From Bacteroidota bacterium (GTDB taxonomy: Bacteria; Bacteroidota; Ignavibacteria; Tepidaquicellales; Tepidaquicellaceae): DNA of 64,000 nt. Positions 9,262 to 18,599 of the stretch are shown piece after piece. Below the pieces are notes generated by a model. It was not told the origin of the DNA, did not search any database, and was given only the letters and a program-made list of their open reading frames with translations. The stretch covers positions 310,001-374,000 of the forward strand of contig JAFDZP010000005.1 of assembly GCA_018266835.1 (NCBI GenBank), read 5' to 3'. The position numbers were made by a program, and so were the translations under genes. Each line of letters opens with the position of its first letter. The first letter of the stretch is position 1.

Positions 9262-9440
9262 TACCGCCCCCTCAGTCCCTCCCGCCTTAGGCGGGACAGG
9301 CTCTCCTTGTAAAGGAGGGAAAGACATATTTTTTACAAACCTTACAAACTTGCTACTTCACTACCACCATCTTCTTAACATCACTCAGTATTTTCAAAAA
9401 TCAACTCCCCTCCTTTTCAAGGAGGGGGCAGGGGGTGGTT
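9262..9440. repeat. MITE-like paired REP element (about 179 bp)
   Basis: The left end is TACCGCCCCCTCAGTCCCTC with an internal hairpin CCCGCC/GGCGGG. The right end is the hairpin CCCCTCCTT/AAGGAGGGG followed by GGGGGTGGTT, the inverse of the AACCACCCCC tag. The two arms are in opposite orientation. Inside it sits a relic of a T9SS gene end. Elements of similar length and ends occur at 60695-60867 and 60913-61083. Confidence 0.6.
9353..9388 (-). pseudogene. Relic of the last codons of a T9SS sorting domain
   Basis: On the minus strand this reads LSDVKKMVVVK followed by TAG, the same end as the intact genes ending at 9449 (FSDVKKMVVVK) and 15561. The flanking TTACAAACCTTACAAACTT also occurs next to the ends of the genes at 13127 and, in part, 15561. 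It lies about 60 bp beyond the stop of the intact gene at 9449 and has no upstream frame, so it is a leftover or recombination scar. Confidence 0.7.
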
Positions 9441-9448
9441 AATAAATT

Positions 9449-11272
9449 CTACTTCACTACCACCATCTTTTTAACATCGCTAAACTTATCCGTGCTGAGC
9501 TTATAAAAATATGTTCCGCTTGGCAGACTCTTCGCATCGAATGTTGCGCTGTGATTTCCTGCCTGCTGAATTTCATTCACAAGCTCCATTACTTCCATTC
9601 CCAGAACATCATAAATTTTTAGAGTTACAAATTCTCTGGCAGGAATTTCATAATTAATATTTGTTGTAGGATTAAACGGATTAGGATAGTTCTGAGATAA
9701 ATGATATCGCTCAGCTAATGTATTAGATGGATGTATGCCGATAACAGGTCCGCTGCATCCGCCCGATACATAAGAACCCATGCCCTGACTCCCGGACCAA
9801 ATGACTAAACATGAATCGTCATTCACATTTCTGAATCCCACATCCGGTAAGCCCAATGTAGTAGTTGCGGCAATATTATTGACCATCACCATTGTTGACT
9901 GAGCTCCTAATTGCCCGCCTTTAAAAGGTCTGATGTATATATTGCCTGAGATTTGATCAAATTTTTCGCTGAATGCAAATAAATAGGAACCCTTAGCTCT
10001 GTAATTCGCAGCTACTGAAACACCCATCGTTATAGATGCTGAAGGTTGAACATAACCATAATCAAATACAGGAGCTCCTATTGTTATATCCTGAGTGTAT
10101 GCATAAAGCGGATCCCAGTCGTTCCCATCGAACAAACTCCTTGATATAACCACAGCAGAATTATCCATGTAACCTGTAGCAGCAAATCTCGGACTTTCTT
10201 TTAAACTCACCGGAGTTGTCGCAAAAAATAAGATTGGCGCAAATGCTCCCAAATTAGCATCCTTTGTAAAATATAAACTTCTTCCATTATTAAATTCGTT
10301 CGGAACACCGCTTGCAATTGTAACAGTACATAATGTAGAAGCAGACTCCGTACTACTTACATATGCAATATCGGTTTCAAATTTAGCTGAATCAGGTACT
10401 GCGCCTGAAAAGCCATAACCATATTGTCCGGTGACGGGCTGTTGATATGATGATGTTACTGAGAGACCGCTAGAAAAAGGGTTCAGGACTCTTAATAGCT
10501 TGGATTTTAATCTTCTTGTTCCTCCACCGGTGGAATCTAAAGTAGCCGAAATATAAATGTACGTTGTAGTGGTAAACCTGGCATTATCACTTGTAATTCG
10601 GATATTGGTATATTTTTTTGTTGCATTAGAAAGTAAAATTATACCACTTTCCATATGCCCATCCTGCCGAACCCGTAAAATAGCCGAATTGGAAGTGCCT
10701 GTAGATGTGTATGTCATAGTTACGAATGCATATGAAGAGTCACCATTGGAAACCGCTTCAATATCTATACTATTATTGTGAATAGCCAGGCTTGGATTTG
10801 TATATTTAAGCAAGAGATTGAAAGTTATTCCGTTATCAGATGAACGGAAAATTTTCAAAGTGTCAGGAAGTGTATTTGTTCCATAAACTCCGACTGCAGC
10901 ATAAATATCTCCATGCACCCTCTCACGCGATATTGCATTAGCCACAATTTTATTTCCCGTTATAGTTGATAGATTTATAATCTGAGAAGCGCCTTGGTTT
11001 TCTTCTCCCCTTTTGAAATTAAACACACCTGTAGTTTCCTTTATTATCTGCGGTTTTGTTATTTCATTAAGCTTTCCTTCCCAATATAATTTAGATACCA
11101 CGTCATTATTATCTCTGGCTATATCAATATTTTTTACAATTTCAGTTATTACCGGGTCCGGCGCAGGAGCTTCAATTATTTGGGAGTATGAAGTTCCGGC
11201 TTTTTTATCTGTCTGGGAGAAGACTGATTGAATTGAGACGAACAGCAAAAAAAGTAATGTAAAGTGTTTCAT
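9449..11272 (-). CDS. Secreted T9SS cargo protein, sialidase-like fold possible
   Basis: A 607-residue exported protein. The signal peptide covers about 1-19 (KHFTLLFLLFVSIQSVFSQ). One clear Asp-box (FRSSDNGITF near 155) and alternating beta-rich segments suggest a propeller, but I cannot assign an enzyme activity. The last about 90 residues are a type A sorting domain (LSQNYPNPFNPTTNINY, LPSGTYFYKL, KKMVVVK end). At DNA level its last about 90 bases nearly match the end of the gene at 15561. It is divergent from the helical-protein gene at 11493, an arrangement repeated at 15561/18600. No intrinsic terminator is visible; the stop is followed directly by a REP-like hairpin. Confidence 0.8.
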   Translation of the reverse strand: MKHFTLLFLLFVSIQSVFSQTDKKAGTSYSQIIEAPAPDPVITEIVKNIDIARDNNDVVSKLYWEGKLNEITKPQIIKETTGVFNFKRGEENQGASQIINLSTITGNKIVANAISRERVHGDIYAAVGVYGTNTLPDTLKIFRSSDNGITFNLLLKYTNPSLAIHNNSIDIEAVSNGDSSYAFVTMTYTSTGTSNSAILRVRQDGHMESGIILLSNATKKYTNIRITSDNARFTTTTYIYISATLDSTGGGTRRLKSKLLRVLNPFSSGLSVTSSYQQPVTGQYGYGFSGAVPDSAKFETDIAYVSSTESASTLCTVTIASGVPNEFNNGRSLYFTKDANLGAFAPILFFATTPVSLKESPRFAATGYMDNSAVVISRSLFDGNDWDPLYAYTQDITIGAPVFDYGYVQPSASITMGVSVAANYRAKGSYLFAFSEKFDQISGNIYIRPFKGGQLGAQSTMVMVNNIAATTTLGLPDVGFRNVNDDSCLVIWSGSQGMGSYVSGGCSGPVIGIHPSNTLAERYHLSQNYPNPFNPTTNINYEIPAREFVTLKIYDVLGMEVMELVNEIQQAGNHSATFDAKSLPSGTYFYKLSTDKFSDVKKMVVVK

Positions 11273-11492
11273 TCAGATTTTTTTATTTTAAAAAATATTT
11301 CTATTAATTGTGCACAGTTTGCGCACTTTGTTTATTAACAGTGCAATTTACTATTTCTGAATGAGGTAATGCAAAGAGAAGTTTAATAAAGTAGCACGGG
11401 AAACTGAAATTTAAATCCTATCTAATCAAAATTAATAGATTGTTTTCTATAATATTTAAAAATATCTTTTTGCACAAAAAAAATAACAGCTT

Positions 11493-12956
11493 TTGAACGA
11501 AAAAATTATAAGTATCCTTAGAACATTCGATAAAAAAGATATAAAGAACTTTAAAAAATTTCTTGACTCCCCCATTTTCAGTACCGGAAGAGACCTTACG
11601 AAATATTATGACTGCATCATCAAATATTATCCGGAATTTGAAATTAACAAAGAAAAATTTTTAAAAAAATATTTCGGAAAATTAGATGATGCCGAAGGAA
11701 AACAATCGAAAATTTTAAGGGCTGCAAACTCCGATTTCAGTAAAGCTCTTGATGAGTACATTACTCTGATGGCAATGAAAAGTATGAAATTTTATTCCTC
11801 GTATCTTTTAATTGAAGGATATTCAAACCGCGGATTAAATGAACTGGGTGAAATGAAAACTGAGGAGGTATTACTGGAAGAAGAAAATTCTGATTCTTCA
11901 TTTACAAAAAAACTTCAGGTGATACTTCTGAAAAATTTATATAGTAATTTTAAAAGCTCAATAAATAAAAATTATGAAATATATAATGTGATTGAAAGCC
12001 AGAGCGAAGACCTTCTTTCCTTCCTGTTTAATTTTTCATCGCATTTGCTCAATAGTCTCAATGTAAATTCCATCATCTATAATATAGAGAGGAAAACCGA
12101 GCAGCTTTCACTTCTAATGAACAATTTTAATTTAGATGTATTTCTCGAAAATCTACGCACCGATTACCCCAACTATAAAAGAATTAAGCTGGATGTAATT
12201 CTGCTTTGCTCATTATTAAAAAATAAAAAATTTGAACATCTTTATATGAAGCTGAATGAAGTTTATTTTGATGCGTTCGATACTATGAATGATAGAAATA
12301 AAATGAATTATTTTACATTCGTTCTGAATTATTACACCCTGAATCTCAATGAAGATATCATACCTCTGAAATTTGAATTTATTAAGTTTGCTCTCTCGCA
12401 AGGACTTTTCTCGTCGGATGACGTAAAATACATCCATCCTTCTTCATATAAAGTTTTTATGCTTGCAGGTCTTCATGCAGGCGATACTGACTGGACTGAA
12501 AAATATATAGAGGAGTACTTGGAAAAAACCAATCCCGATATTAAAGAAAATATGCGCTTGTATTCCTATGCTTATCTTACGCATTACAGAGGTGAGTATC
12601 TGAAATCGATTGATTTTATTTCCGGCTTCAAATTTGAAAACGAGGTTTTTACCTATGATATGAAACTTATGATGCTCAAAAATTATTACGAGCTTGCAAA
12701 AAGTTCGGGTGCTTATCTTGAGAGTCTTAATTATTCAATTGATGCATTTTCTCATTTCCTCAAAGAAAATAAAAAAGTCTCTGAAAGCTATAAAACCGTA
12801 GGAAAGGAATTTATTGCAGGAATGAAACTGCTCATCAAGGCAGAGTTCTCGCCTTACTCCAAAGCGGAAAAAATGGATTTAAACTTCAGCATGGAAAAAT
12901 TTATATCAGAGACAAAAAACTTATGGCTCATAAGCAAGATGAAAGAGATTTTATAA
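11493..12956 (+). CDS. Cytoplasmic all-helical protein, paralogue of the gene at 18600
   Basis: A 487-residue protein with no signal peptide or membrane span; function unknown to me. It aligns with the protein at 18600 from the first residues: ISILRTFDKKDIKNFKKFLD against VEILRKLDKKELKRFGDFLS, then SPIF against SPYF and a YYPEF/EHPEF motif. I recall similar N-termini (KxE/DhxxhxxFLxSPYFN) in uncharacterised Bacteroidota proteins. The start is TTG at 11493; an in-frame stop lies three codons upstream and no ATG fits, and the paralogue alignment supports this start. Predicted helices with TPR-like spacing fill the C-terminal half. It is divergent from a T9SS cargo gene, with about 220 bp shared between them. 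Confidence 0.8.
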   Translation: MNEKIISILRTFDKKDIKNFKKFLDSPIFSTGRDLTKYYDCIIKYYPEFEINKEKFLKKYFGKLDDAEGKQSKILRAANSDFSKALDEYITLMAMKSMKFYSSYLLIEGYSNRGLNELGEMKTEEVLLEEENSDSSFTKKLQVILLKNLYSNFKSSINKNYEIYNVIESQSEDLLSFLFNFSSHLLNSLNVNSIIYNIERKTEQLSLLMNNFNLDVFLENLRTDYPNYKRIKLDVILLCSLLKNKKFEHLYMKLNEVYFDAFDTMNDRNKMNYFTFVLNYYTLNLNEDIIPLKFEFIKFALSQGLFSSDDVKYIHPSSYKVFMLAGLHAGDTDWTEKYIEEYLEKTNPDIKENMRLYSYAYLTHYRGEYLKSIDFISGFKFENEVFTYDMKLMMLKNYYELAKSSGAYLESLNYSIDAFSHFLKENKKVSESYKTVGKEFIAGMKLLIKAEFSPYSKAEKMDLNFSMEKFISETKNLWLISKMKEIL

Positions 12957-13038
12957 TGTAAAATGCAGAATGCAGAATGCAGAATATAGAATGTAAAATG
13001 TAGAATGCAAAATGTAGAATGTAGAATGTAGAATGTAA
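12955..13038. repeat. 12-copy heptanucleotide tandem repeat
   Basis: Twelve consecutive 7-base units of consensus AATG(T/C)A(A/G), one of them AATATAG. The array overlaps the last two bases of the stop codon of the helical-protein gene and runs directly into the terminator hairpin. Such arrays can change copy number by slippage; here this would alter only the 3' untranslated region. Confidence 0.9.
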
Positions 13039-13068
13039 AAGCCTCTTCCGGAAAGAGGCTTTAATTTT
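13038..13068. terminator. Bidirectional intrinsic terminator
   Basis: A perfect 10-bp stem AAAGCCTCTT/AAGAGGCTTT (13038-13047 and 13053-13062) with a 5-base loop, flanked by A-rich sequence on the left and TTTAATTTT on the right. It separates the convergent genes ending at 12956 and 13127. Confidence 0.85.
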
Positions 13069-13126
13069 ACGAACCTTACTATGATAAACTTTACAAACCT
13101 TACAAACTTTTAACTTTACGAACTTG

Positions 13127-15466
13127 CTACTTCACAACCACCATCTTTTTCACATCACTAAACTTATCCATGGTTAATTTGTAAAAATACGTTCCTGAAG
13201 AAATACCTGATGCGTTGAATAGAACCGAATAATACCCCGCATCTTTCACTTCATTTACCAATGAAGAAACTTCCTTGCCGCTAATGTCATATACTTTTAG
13301 TGAAACAAATCCGGCAACGGGCAACTGAAAGCTGAGAACTGTGCCGGGGTTAAACGGGTTCGGGTAATTCTGAGCCAAAGCAAATCTGCTTGGCACCCCT
13401 ATGATGACCTCACTCGTCAGCTCGTGATACTCATAATTACCGTTGTAATCTATCTGCTTTAACCTGTAATGATATGAACCCGTTGTTAGTCCTCGTTCTG
13501 TGAAAGTATAATTTTGCGGTGTGTTTATTGTTCCGTGTCCTTCTATATATCCTATCTTTTTCCATCCTATTACAAATGAATTTCTTTGAATTTCAAATCC
13601 TTTGTTGTTTTGCTCCTGTATGGTGCTCCAGTTAAGTGTGACATTATTTCCTTTAACAATTGAAGTAAATGAGGAAAGTTCAACGGGAAGAAGAACATCG
13701 GAGCGTAATATTACACCTGCGTTTCCGACAGCAGTTACATAAAATGAATTGAAGTCTATACCGTAAAGAGACTGATAGGTAGGAAGCTGATACATAGTCC
13801 AGTTTGTTCCTCCGTTTGTTGTATTTAATAACACTCCTGCAGAAGAACAAATTGAACCGGTATATCTGTCTTCAAATTTAACGTCATTCATAGGATAAGT
13901 AATTCCGCTAACTTGAGTATTCCAGTTTGTTCCTCCGTTTGTTGAAAGAAGAATAGTTCCGCCTGTTCCCACAGCATAAATAGTCAAACTATCTATCATT
14001 GTTATTGCATTTAATGCAGCAGAGCTTCCTGTGGAAATAGAAGTCCAGTTTATTCCCCCGTTTGTTGTTTTAAGAACTGTTCCGCCTGAACAGGAAATCA
14101 TTCCGGTTGCGGAAGAACAGAAATCTAAATCGTAAAATACGGCTGAACTTCCTGTAGCAACCGAGGTCCAGTTCACTCCGGCATTTGTTGTTTTTAAAAT
14201 ACTTCCGCCGTTTGACATCGTAACAATACCATTATTTACATCGGTAAAAACAACGGCAGTTAAACTAACTGCAGTTCCGCTGGTTTGTGATGTCCAGTTC
14301 GTTCCTCCGTTTGTTGTTCTTAATATTGTTCCTGTTCCTCCTACAGCGGTACCTGTATTGGCATCCATAAAAAACATTTCTGTTAAAAACTGTGTTGTAG
14401 GAGTGCTCTGTATTACCCAGTTTGTACCTGAGTTTGTAGTTTTTAATATTATTCCGTTACCGCCCGATGCGTAGCCGGTACTGTTGTTCACATACTTTAC
14501 ATCACCTAATTGCAGAGCAGGACCATTTCGCTGCGAAAACCAGTTTGTTCCTCCGTTAGTAGTTTTCATTATAGAACCGTATATACCTACAGCATATCCA
14601 GTGTTTGCATCAACAAATTTTACACTCAACATATTTTCTGTTGTTCCAAGCGTTAGCGTACTCCAGGTAGAACCGGCATTGGTTGTCTTTAACATACCAC
14701 CTGAAGCACCGCCGGAAAACCCTGTACTTGCGTTGATAAAAGATGTTCCGTATAAATAAGTCGAAATACCGGAAGTAGTTTCAGTCCAACTTCCGCCTGA
14801 GTTTACAGTTCTGTATATTTTTCCGCCAACTCCCACTAAAACTCCTGTAGTATTGCTTGCAAAACTAACGTTGTACATTGAAAATGACACCCCGGTCGAA
14901 ATACTTGTCCAATTGATTCCCCCGTTAGTTGTCCGCAAAACAGTGGTAGCTCCTGCGGCGTAACCTGTAGTTGCCGAAGGAAAATTCACCGAATTAAGCG
15001 AAGTAGTTGTTCCGCTTGAAACAGAAGCCCAGCTTGTTCCGCCGTTGGTGCTGCGTAAAATTGTTCCTGTAGTTCCTGCTATAATTCCCGTACTTGCATT
15101 TACGAAATAAATATCCATCAAATCTGTTGTTACCCCGGTATTCATTTCAACCCAACTGTTCCCGGCATTCGTTGTTTTAAAAGCCGTTCCTGTATCTCCG
15201 ACTATAAATGCTGTATTAGCATCCAGACAAAACACTGAATTTAAATCTTTATTTGTTATGTTGGTGATATTCCAGAATGAGCCGCCGTTAGTTGTGGAAA
15301 TGACTGTTCCCTCCCACCCTACTGCCATTCCATTATTTGCATCGGAAAAAGATACTTTGAATAAGCTCTCTGAGGTTGGATAGGGATTCTGCAGAGTCCA
15401 TGTTACCTGACTGAACAAAGATTGCGCGCTTAATATGAGCGCTATAATAAATATTATTTTTTTCAT
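13127..15466 (-). CDS. Secreted 13-repeat YCF48-like propeller with Fn3-like module and T9SS sorting domain
   Basis: A 779-residue exported protein with a signal peptide at about 1-19. Thirteen repeats of about 42 residues follow, each carrying TTNxGxxW (ISTTNGGSFW, LRSTNGGTSW, LKTTNSGTNW and so on) and a GxAVGxxGT strand, as in YCF48/Asp-box propellers. The number is enough for two seven-bladed propellers with one blade missing or merged. Then come an Fn3-like module (PVELSSFTS, GFEIQR, YRLKQIDYNG) and a type A sorting domain ending KKMVVVK. It lies 94 bp after the FG-GAP gene on the same strand and may be co-transcribed. About 150 bases of its Fn3 region are nearly identical to that gene, which suggests gene conversion. 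No catalytic motif is seen. Confidence 0.88.
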   Translation of the reverse strand: MKKIIFIIALILSAQSLFSQVTWTLQNPYPTSESLFKVSFSDANNGMAVGWEGTVISTTNGGSFWNITNITNKDLNSVFCLDANTAFIVGDTGTAFKTTNAGNSWVEMNTGVTTDLMDIYFVNASTGIIAGTTGTILRSTNGGTSWASVSSGTTTSLNSVNFPSATTGYAAGATTVLRTTNGGINWTSISTGVSFSMYNVSFASNTTGVLVGVGGKIYRTVNSGGSWTETTSGISTYLYGTSFINASTGFSGGASGGMLKTTNAGSTWSTLTLGTTENMLSVKFVDANTGYAVGIYGSIMKTTNGGTNWFSQRNGPALQLGDVKYVNNSTGYASGGNGIILKTTNSGTNWVIQSTPTTQFLTEMFFMDANTGTAVGGTGTILRTTNGGTNWTSQTSGTAVSLTAVVFTDVNNGIVTMSNGGSILKTTNAGVNWTSVATGSSAVFYDLDFCSSATGMISCSGGTVLKTTNGGINWTSISTGSSAALNAITMIDSLTIYAVGTGGTILLSTNGGTNWNTQVSGITYPMNDVKFEDRYTGSICSSAGVLLNTTNGGTNWTMYQLPTYQSLYGIDFNSFYVTAVGNAGVILRSDVLLPVELSSFTSIVKGNNVTLNWSTIQEQNNKGFEIQRNSFVIGWKKIGYIEGHGTINTPQNYTFTERGLTTGSYHYRLKQIDYNGNYEYHELTSEVIIGVPSRFALAQNYPNPFNPGTVLSFQLPVAGFVSLKVYDISGKEVSSLVNEVKDAGYYSVLFNASGISSGTYFYKLTMDKFSDVKKMVVVK

Positions 15467-15560
15467 AGGGGTAAAATTTTTATTCTGAGTATTTTTTTAA
15501 TTTTAATAATCGCTTCTATAAATAAGAAGCGGCATATCTACCTTACAAACTTTCAACTTT

Positions 15561-18428
15561 CTACTTCACTACCACCATCTTCTTCACATCACTGAACTTA
15601 TCCGTGCTCAGCTTATAAAAATATGTTCCGCTTGGCAGACTCTTTGCATCGAACTGCACTGAATAATATCCCGCATCCTTAACTTCATTTACCAATGATG
15701 AAACTTCTCTTCCGCTGATATCAAATATTTTTATTGATACAAAGCTGTTATTTGCTAACTGATAATTGATAATTGTAGAAGGATTAAACGGGTTCGGGTA
15801 ATTCTGAGCCAGAGCAAATTTGCTAGGCACCCCTATGATGATTTCGCTGTTTAACTCATGGTACTCATAATTACCGTTATAATCTATCTGCTTTAACCTG
15901 TAATGATATGAACCCGTTGTTAGTCCTCGTTCTGTGAAAGTATAATTCTGTGGTGTGTTTGTTGTTCCGTGTCCTTCTATATATCCTATCCTTTTCCATC
16001 CTGCGCCGAATGAATTTCTTTCAATTTCAAATCCCTTATTATTTTCTTCCTGCACAGTGCTCCAGTTAAGAGTTACATTTTGTTTATCTGTTAATGCAAC
16101 GAATGAAGTCAGCTCAACCGGAAGCGGAATTACAGTAGAGTTTAAATATACTCTAACAAACGCAGTAATTATGGAGGCTGAAATTAAATCATTTGTTCCG
16201 TCTAAGTTAATATCTCCAAATCCTATTGCAGAATTGCTGCTGCTCGTAGAAATTGTTGATTTTGAAAAAATTGGTGTTGTTGTGCCGGTTGAAGTTGTGT
16301 TCATAAGGCAGGACAGGCTTAGAGAACCGTTGCCCCCGCCTAATAAAATATCCGGTTTTCCGTCTCCATTGATATCTGTAATTTTTATTCTGCCGTTATC
16401 TACAAAGAAATCTGTTTTTGCCGGAAATGAAGGAGTAGTTGAGCCAATAGTAGTATTATTTAAAAATACTGAGCATACTCCTGTTTGATATACCGTTATA
16501 ATATCCGGCTTTCCGTCGCCGTTAATATCTCCGCTTGCTATATTTACCACTTTATTAGTAGTTGTAACTGTAGTTGCTGCGCTAAAGGTAGGAGTAGAAG
16601 CGCCGGGAGTTGTTGTGTTAAGAAAAATCTGCATCTCAAAAAAATTATTAATGCCTACTGCAATATCTACCTTGCCGTCTCCGTTAAAGTCAGCTACTGT
16701 TACATCATTCGGAAATGCATCGGTTGCGATATCTTTGCTTCCGAATGATGCAGTATTGCTGCCGGGAGTTGTAGTGTTCAGGCATACTGTTATATTGGAT
16801 GAGCCATTGTTTGCCACTACTACATCCGGTTTACCGTCTCCGTTGAAATCTCCTGTTGTAAGAAAACGCGGGTTTGTGCCCACCGTAAAATTTGCTGCAT
16901 TTCCGAATACTGCCGTTGTTGCTCCCGGAGCCATTGTATTCATAAAGACAGAAAAATTACCTGACGTATTATTGCTGCTTATAATATCACTTTGTCCGTC
17001 TAGATTAACATCGGCTAATACAATTCCGTATTGAGAAGTTAACCCAAGTTTCTCGTATGCAGCTGCAAATGTCGGCGTAGATGCACCTATCGGAGTAGTA
17101 TTTAAAAATGTTGCAATGCCCCAGATTGGCATAGAAACAACTACATCCGGTTTTCCATCTAAATTTAAGTCTGCAATATCAATCTGATTAGCCGAACTCG
17201 TTAAATTAACTACAGTAGCGCCTCCAAAGGATGCGGTAGCGCCGAGAGTCATCGTGTTTATTATTACTTTTACATCTGTAGTAGAAATACCTACAAAATC
17301 TAACTTCCCGTCTCCGTTTAAATCCACACATTCCCCGTATCGGACGGAAGACGCGGTTAAAAATTTCTTTGTATGAAAAGTTACAGAAGATGAGCCCGGA
17401 GATGTTGTATCTAAATACACAAAGACACTTCCCCCTCCGACAATATCAGGCAAGCCGTCATTGTTTATATCGGCTGCTTTGCCCCAGTAAATTTGAGGAC
17501 TTGCAGTAAAATCAGTCTTAGGAGAAAATACGGGAGTTGTTGCATTAACGGCAGTAGTATTCAGCAAAACTGAATACGTTCCGCTTGTGAAATTTGTAAC
17601 CAATAAATCGGTAAGCCCGTCATGATTAAAATCACCTGTGCTTACATCAATCGGATTTGTACCTGTAGTGAAATCAACTTTGGCAGCAAAAGATATAGTA
17701 GAGCTGTTTATTGTTGTTTTATTTAATAAAACTGAAACTGTGCTGCTCAGCTGATTGGTGACAATTATATCAGGTAAACCGTCATTATTTATATCGGCTG
17801 TTGTTAATCCTGATGAAAGAGAACCGGTTGCAAAAGTTACCTGAGTGGCAAAACTTGGTGTTGATGAACCGATGGAAGTTGTATTTCTTAATACTGAAAC
17901 CGTTGAGGCAGTAGAGTTTGCTACAACAATATCAAGCTTTCCATCGCAATTTATATCAGCATAGGTGAGATATGCCGGAAAACTTCCTGTTGTGAAAGTA
18001 GTGCCCGATGAAAATGTTGGAGTCGATGCCCCCGGAGTTGTTGTGTTAAAAAAAACTTTTACATAAGTGCTGGTTTGATGAGCAACTACAATATCAGGTT
18101 TTCCGTCACCGTTAAAATCTGCTGCAATTACCTGCTGCGGTACTGTTCCTGTATTGAAATTAGTTCCTGCTGTAAAAGAGGGAGTTGTTGAACCGGCTGT
18201 TGTTGTATTCAAACAGACGGTAATTGTATTATTTGTTGAACTTGTAAAAACTATGTCCTTTTTCCCGTCGCAGTTAAAATCAGCGCATGCAACGCCTAAG
18301 ATACTTGGGACAGAAGCTATAATTGTTTCATCTGTAAATGAAACCTGCGCATTAACTTTGCCGAAAATTACTAAAGATAAAAAAACTAAAACTGCAAACA
18401 GCCTTGGGGTTTTAAATGTCCTTTTCAT
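15561..18428 (-). CDS. Secreted FG-GAP/VCBS-repeat protein with T9SS sorting domain
   Basis: A 955-residue protein with a signal peptide at about 1-27. About fourteen calcium-loop repeats of the form (A/G)D(F/I/V/L)NxDGxxD(I/V/L) follow (ADFNGDGKPDIVV, GDFNHDGLTDLLV, ADINNDGLPDIVG), each followed by a TTxxxSTPxF segment. Such repeats build integrin-like propellers that bind calcium. The last about 190 residues are the Fn3-like module (PVELTSFVA...GFEIERN...YRLKQ) and a type A sorting domain (LAQNYPNPFNPSTIINY, KKMVVVK end). It is divergent from the helical-protein gene at 18600. A carbohydrate- or cell-binding role is plausible for this family, but nothing here proves it. Confidence 0.9.
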   Translation of the reverse strand: MKRTFKTPRLFAVLVFLSLVIFGKVNAQVSFTDETIIASVPSILGVACADFNCDGKKDIVFTSSTNNTITVCLNTTTAGSTTPSFTAGTNFNTGTVPQQVIAADFNGDGKPDIVVAHQTSTYVKVFFNTTTPGASTPTFSSGTTFTTGSFPAYLTYADINCDGKLDIVVANSTASTVSVLRNTTSIGSSTPSFATQVTFATGSLSSGLTTADINNDGLPDIIVTNQLSSTVSVLLNKTTINSSTISFAAKVDFTTGTNPIDVSTGDFNHDGLTDLLVTNFTSGTYSVLLNTTAVNATTPVFSPKTDFTASPQIYWGKAADINNDGLPDIVGGGSVFVYLDTTSPGSSSVTFHTKKFLTASSVRYGECVDLNGDGKLDFVGISTTDVKVIINTMTLGATASFGGATVVNLTSSANQIDIADLNLDGKPDVVVSMPIWGIATFLNTTPIGASTPTFAAAYEKLGLTSQYGIVLADVNLDGQSDIISSNNTSGNFSVFMNTMAPGATTAVFGNAANFTVGTNPRFLTTGDFNGDGKPDVVVANNGSSNITVCLNTTTPGSNTASFGSKDIATDAFPNDVTVADFNGDGKVDIAVGINNFFEMQIFLNTTTPGASTPTFSAATTVTTTNKVVNIASGDINGDGKPDIITVYQTGVCSVFLNNTTIGSTTPSFPAKTDFFVDNGRIKITDINGDGKPDILLGGGNGSLSLSCLMNTTSTGTTTPIFSKSTISTSSSNSAIGFGDINLDGTNDLISASIITAFVRVYLNSTVIPLPVELTSFVALTDKQNVTLNWSTVQEENNKGFEIERNSFGAGWKRIGYIEGHGTTNTPQNYTFTERGLTTGSYHYRLKQIDYNGNYEYHELNSEIIIGVPSKFALAQNYPNPFNPSTIINYQLANNSFVSIKIFDISGREVSSLVNEVKDAGYYSVQFDAKSLPSGTYFYKLSTDKFSDVKKMVVVK

Positions 18429-18599
18429 AGGGGTGAAAATTTTATTTAATAAATTTTATTTAATTAAATTTTATCAAAATTATATTTTTGCTATATTCGG
18501 TGCAAAAAGAAATTTTTTAAAATTCACGAGTAAAACCGGCATGATTTTTTTCATATCATTTTGTTTTTCAATAGTTTAACTATTCAATTATTCATCCTT

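Noticed and set aside
9254-9442. 62-codon plus-strand open frame
   Set aside because: It is made of REP-like sequence and a reversed relic of a cargo gene end.
12955-13038. CRISPR array
   Set aside because: Units are 7 bp without spacers; it is a simple tandem repeat.
16485-18579. Several long plus-strand frames opposite the FG-GAP gene
   Set aside because: They mirror the periodic codons of the repeats on the other strand; no start signals, and the minus-strand frame is clearly coding.
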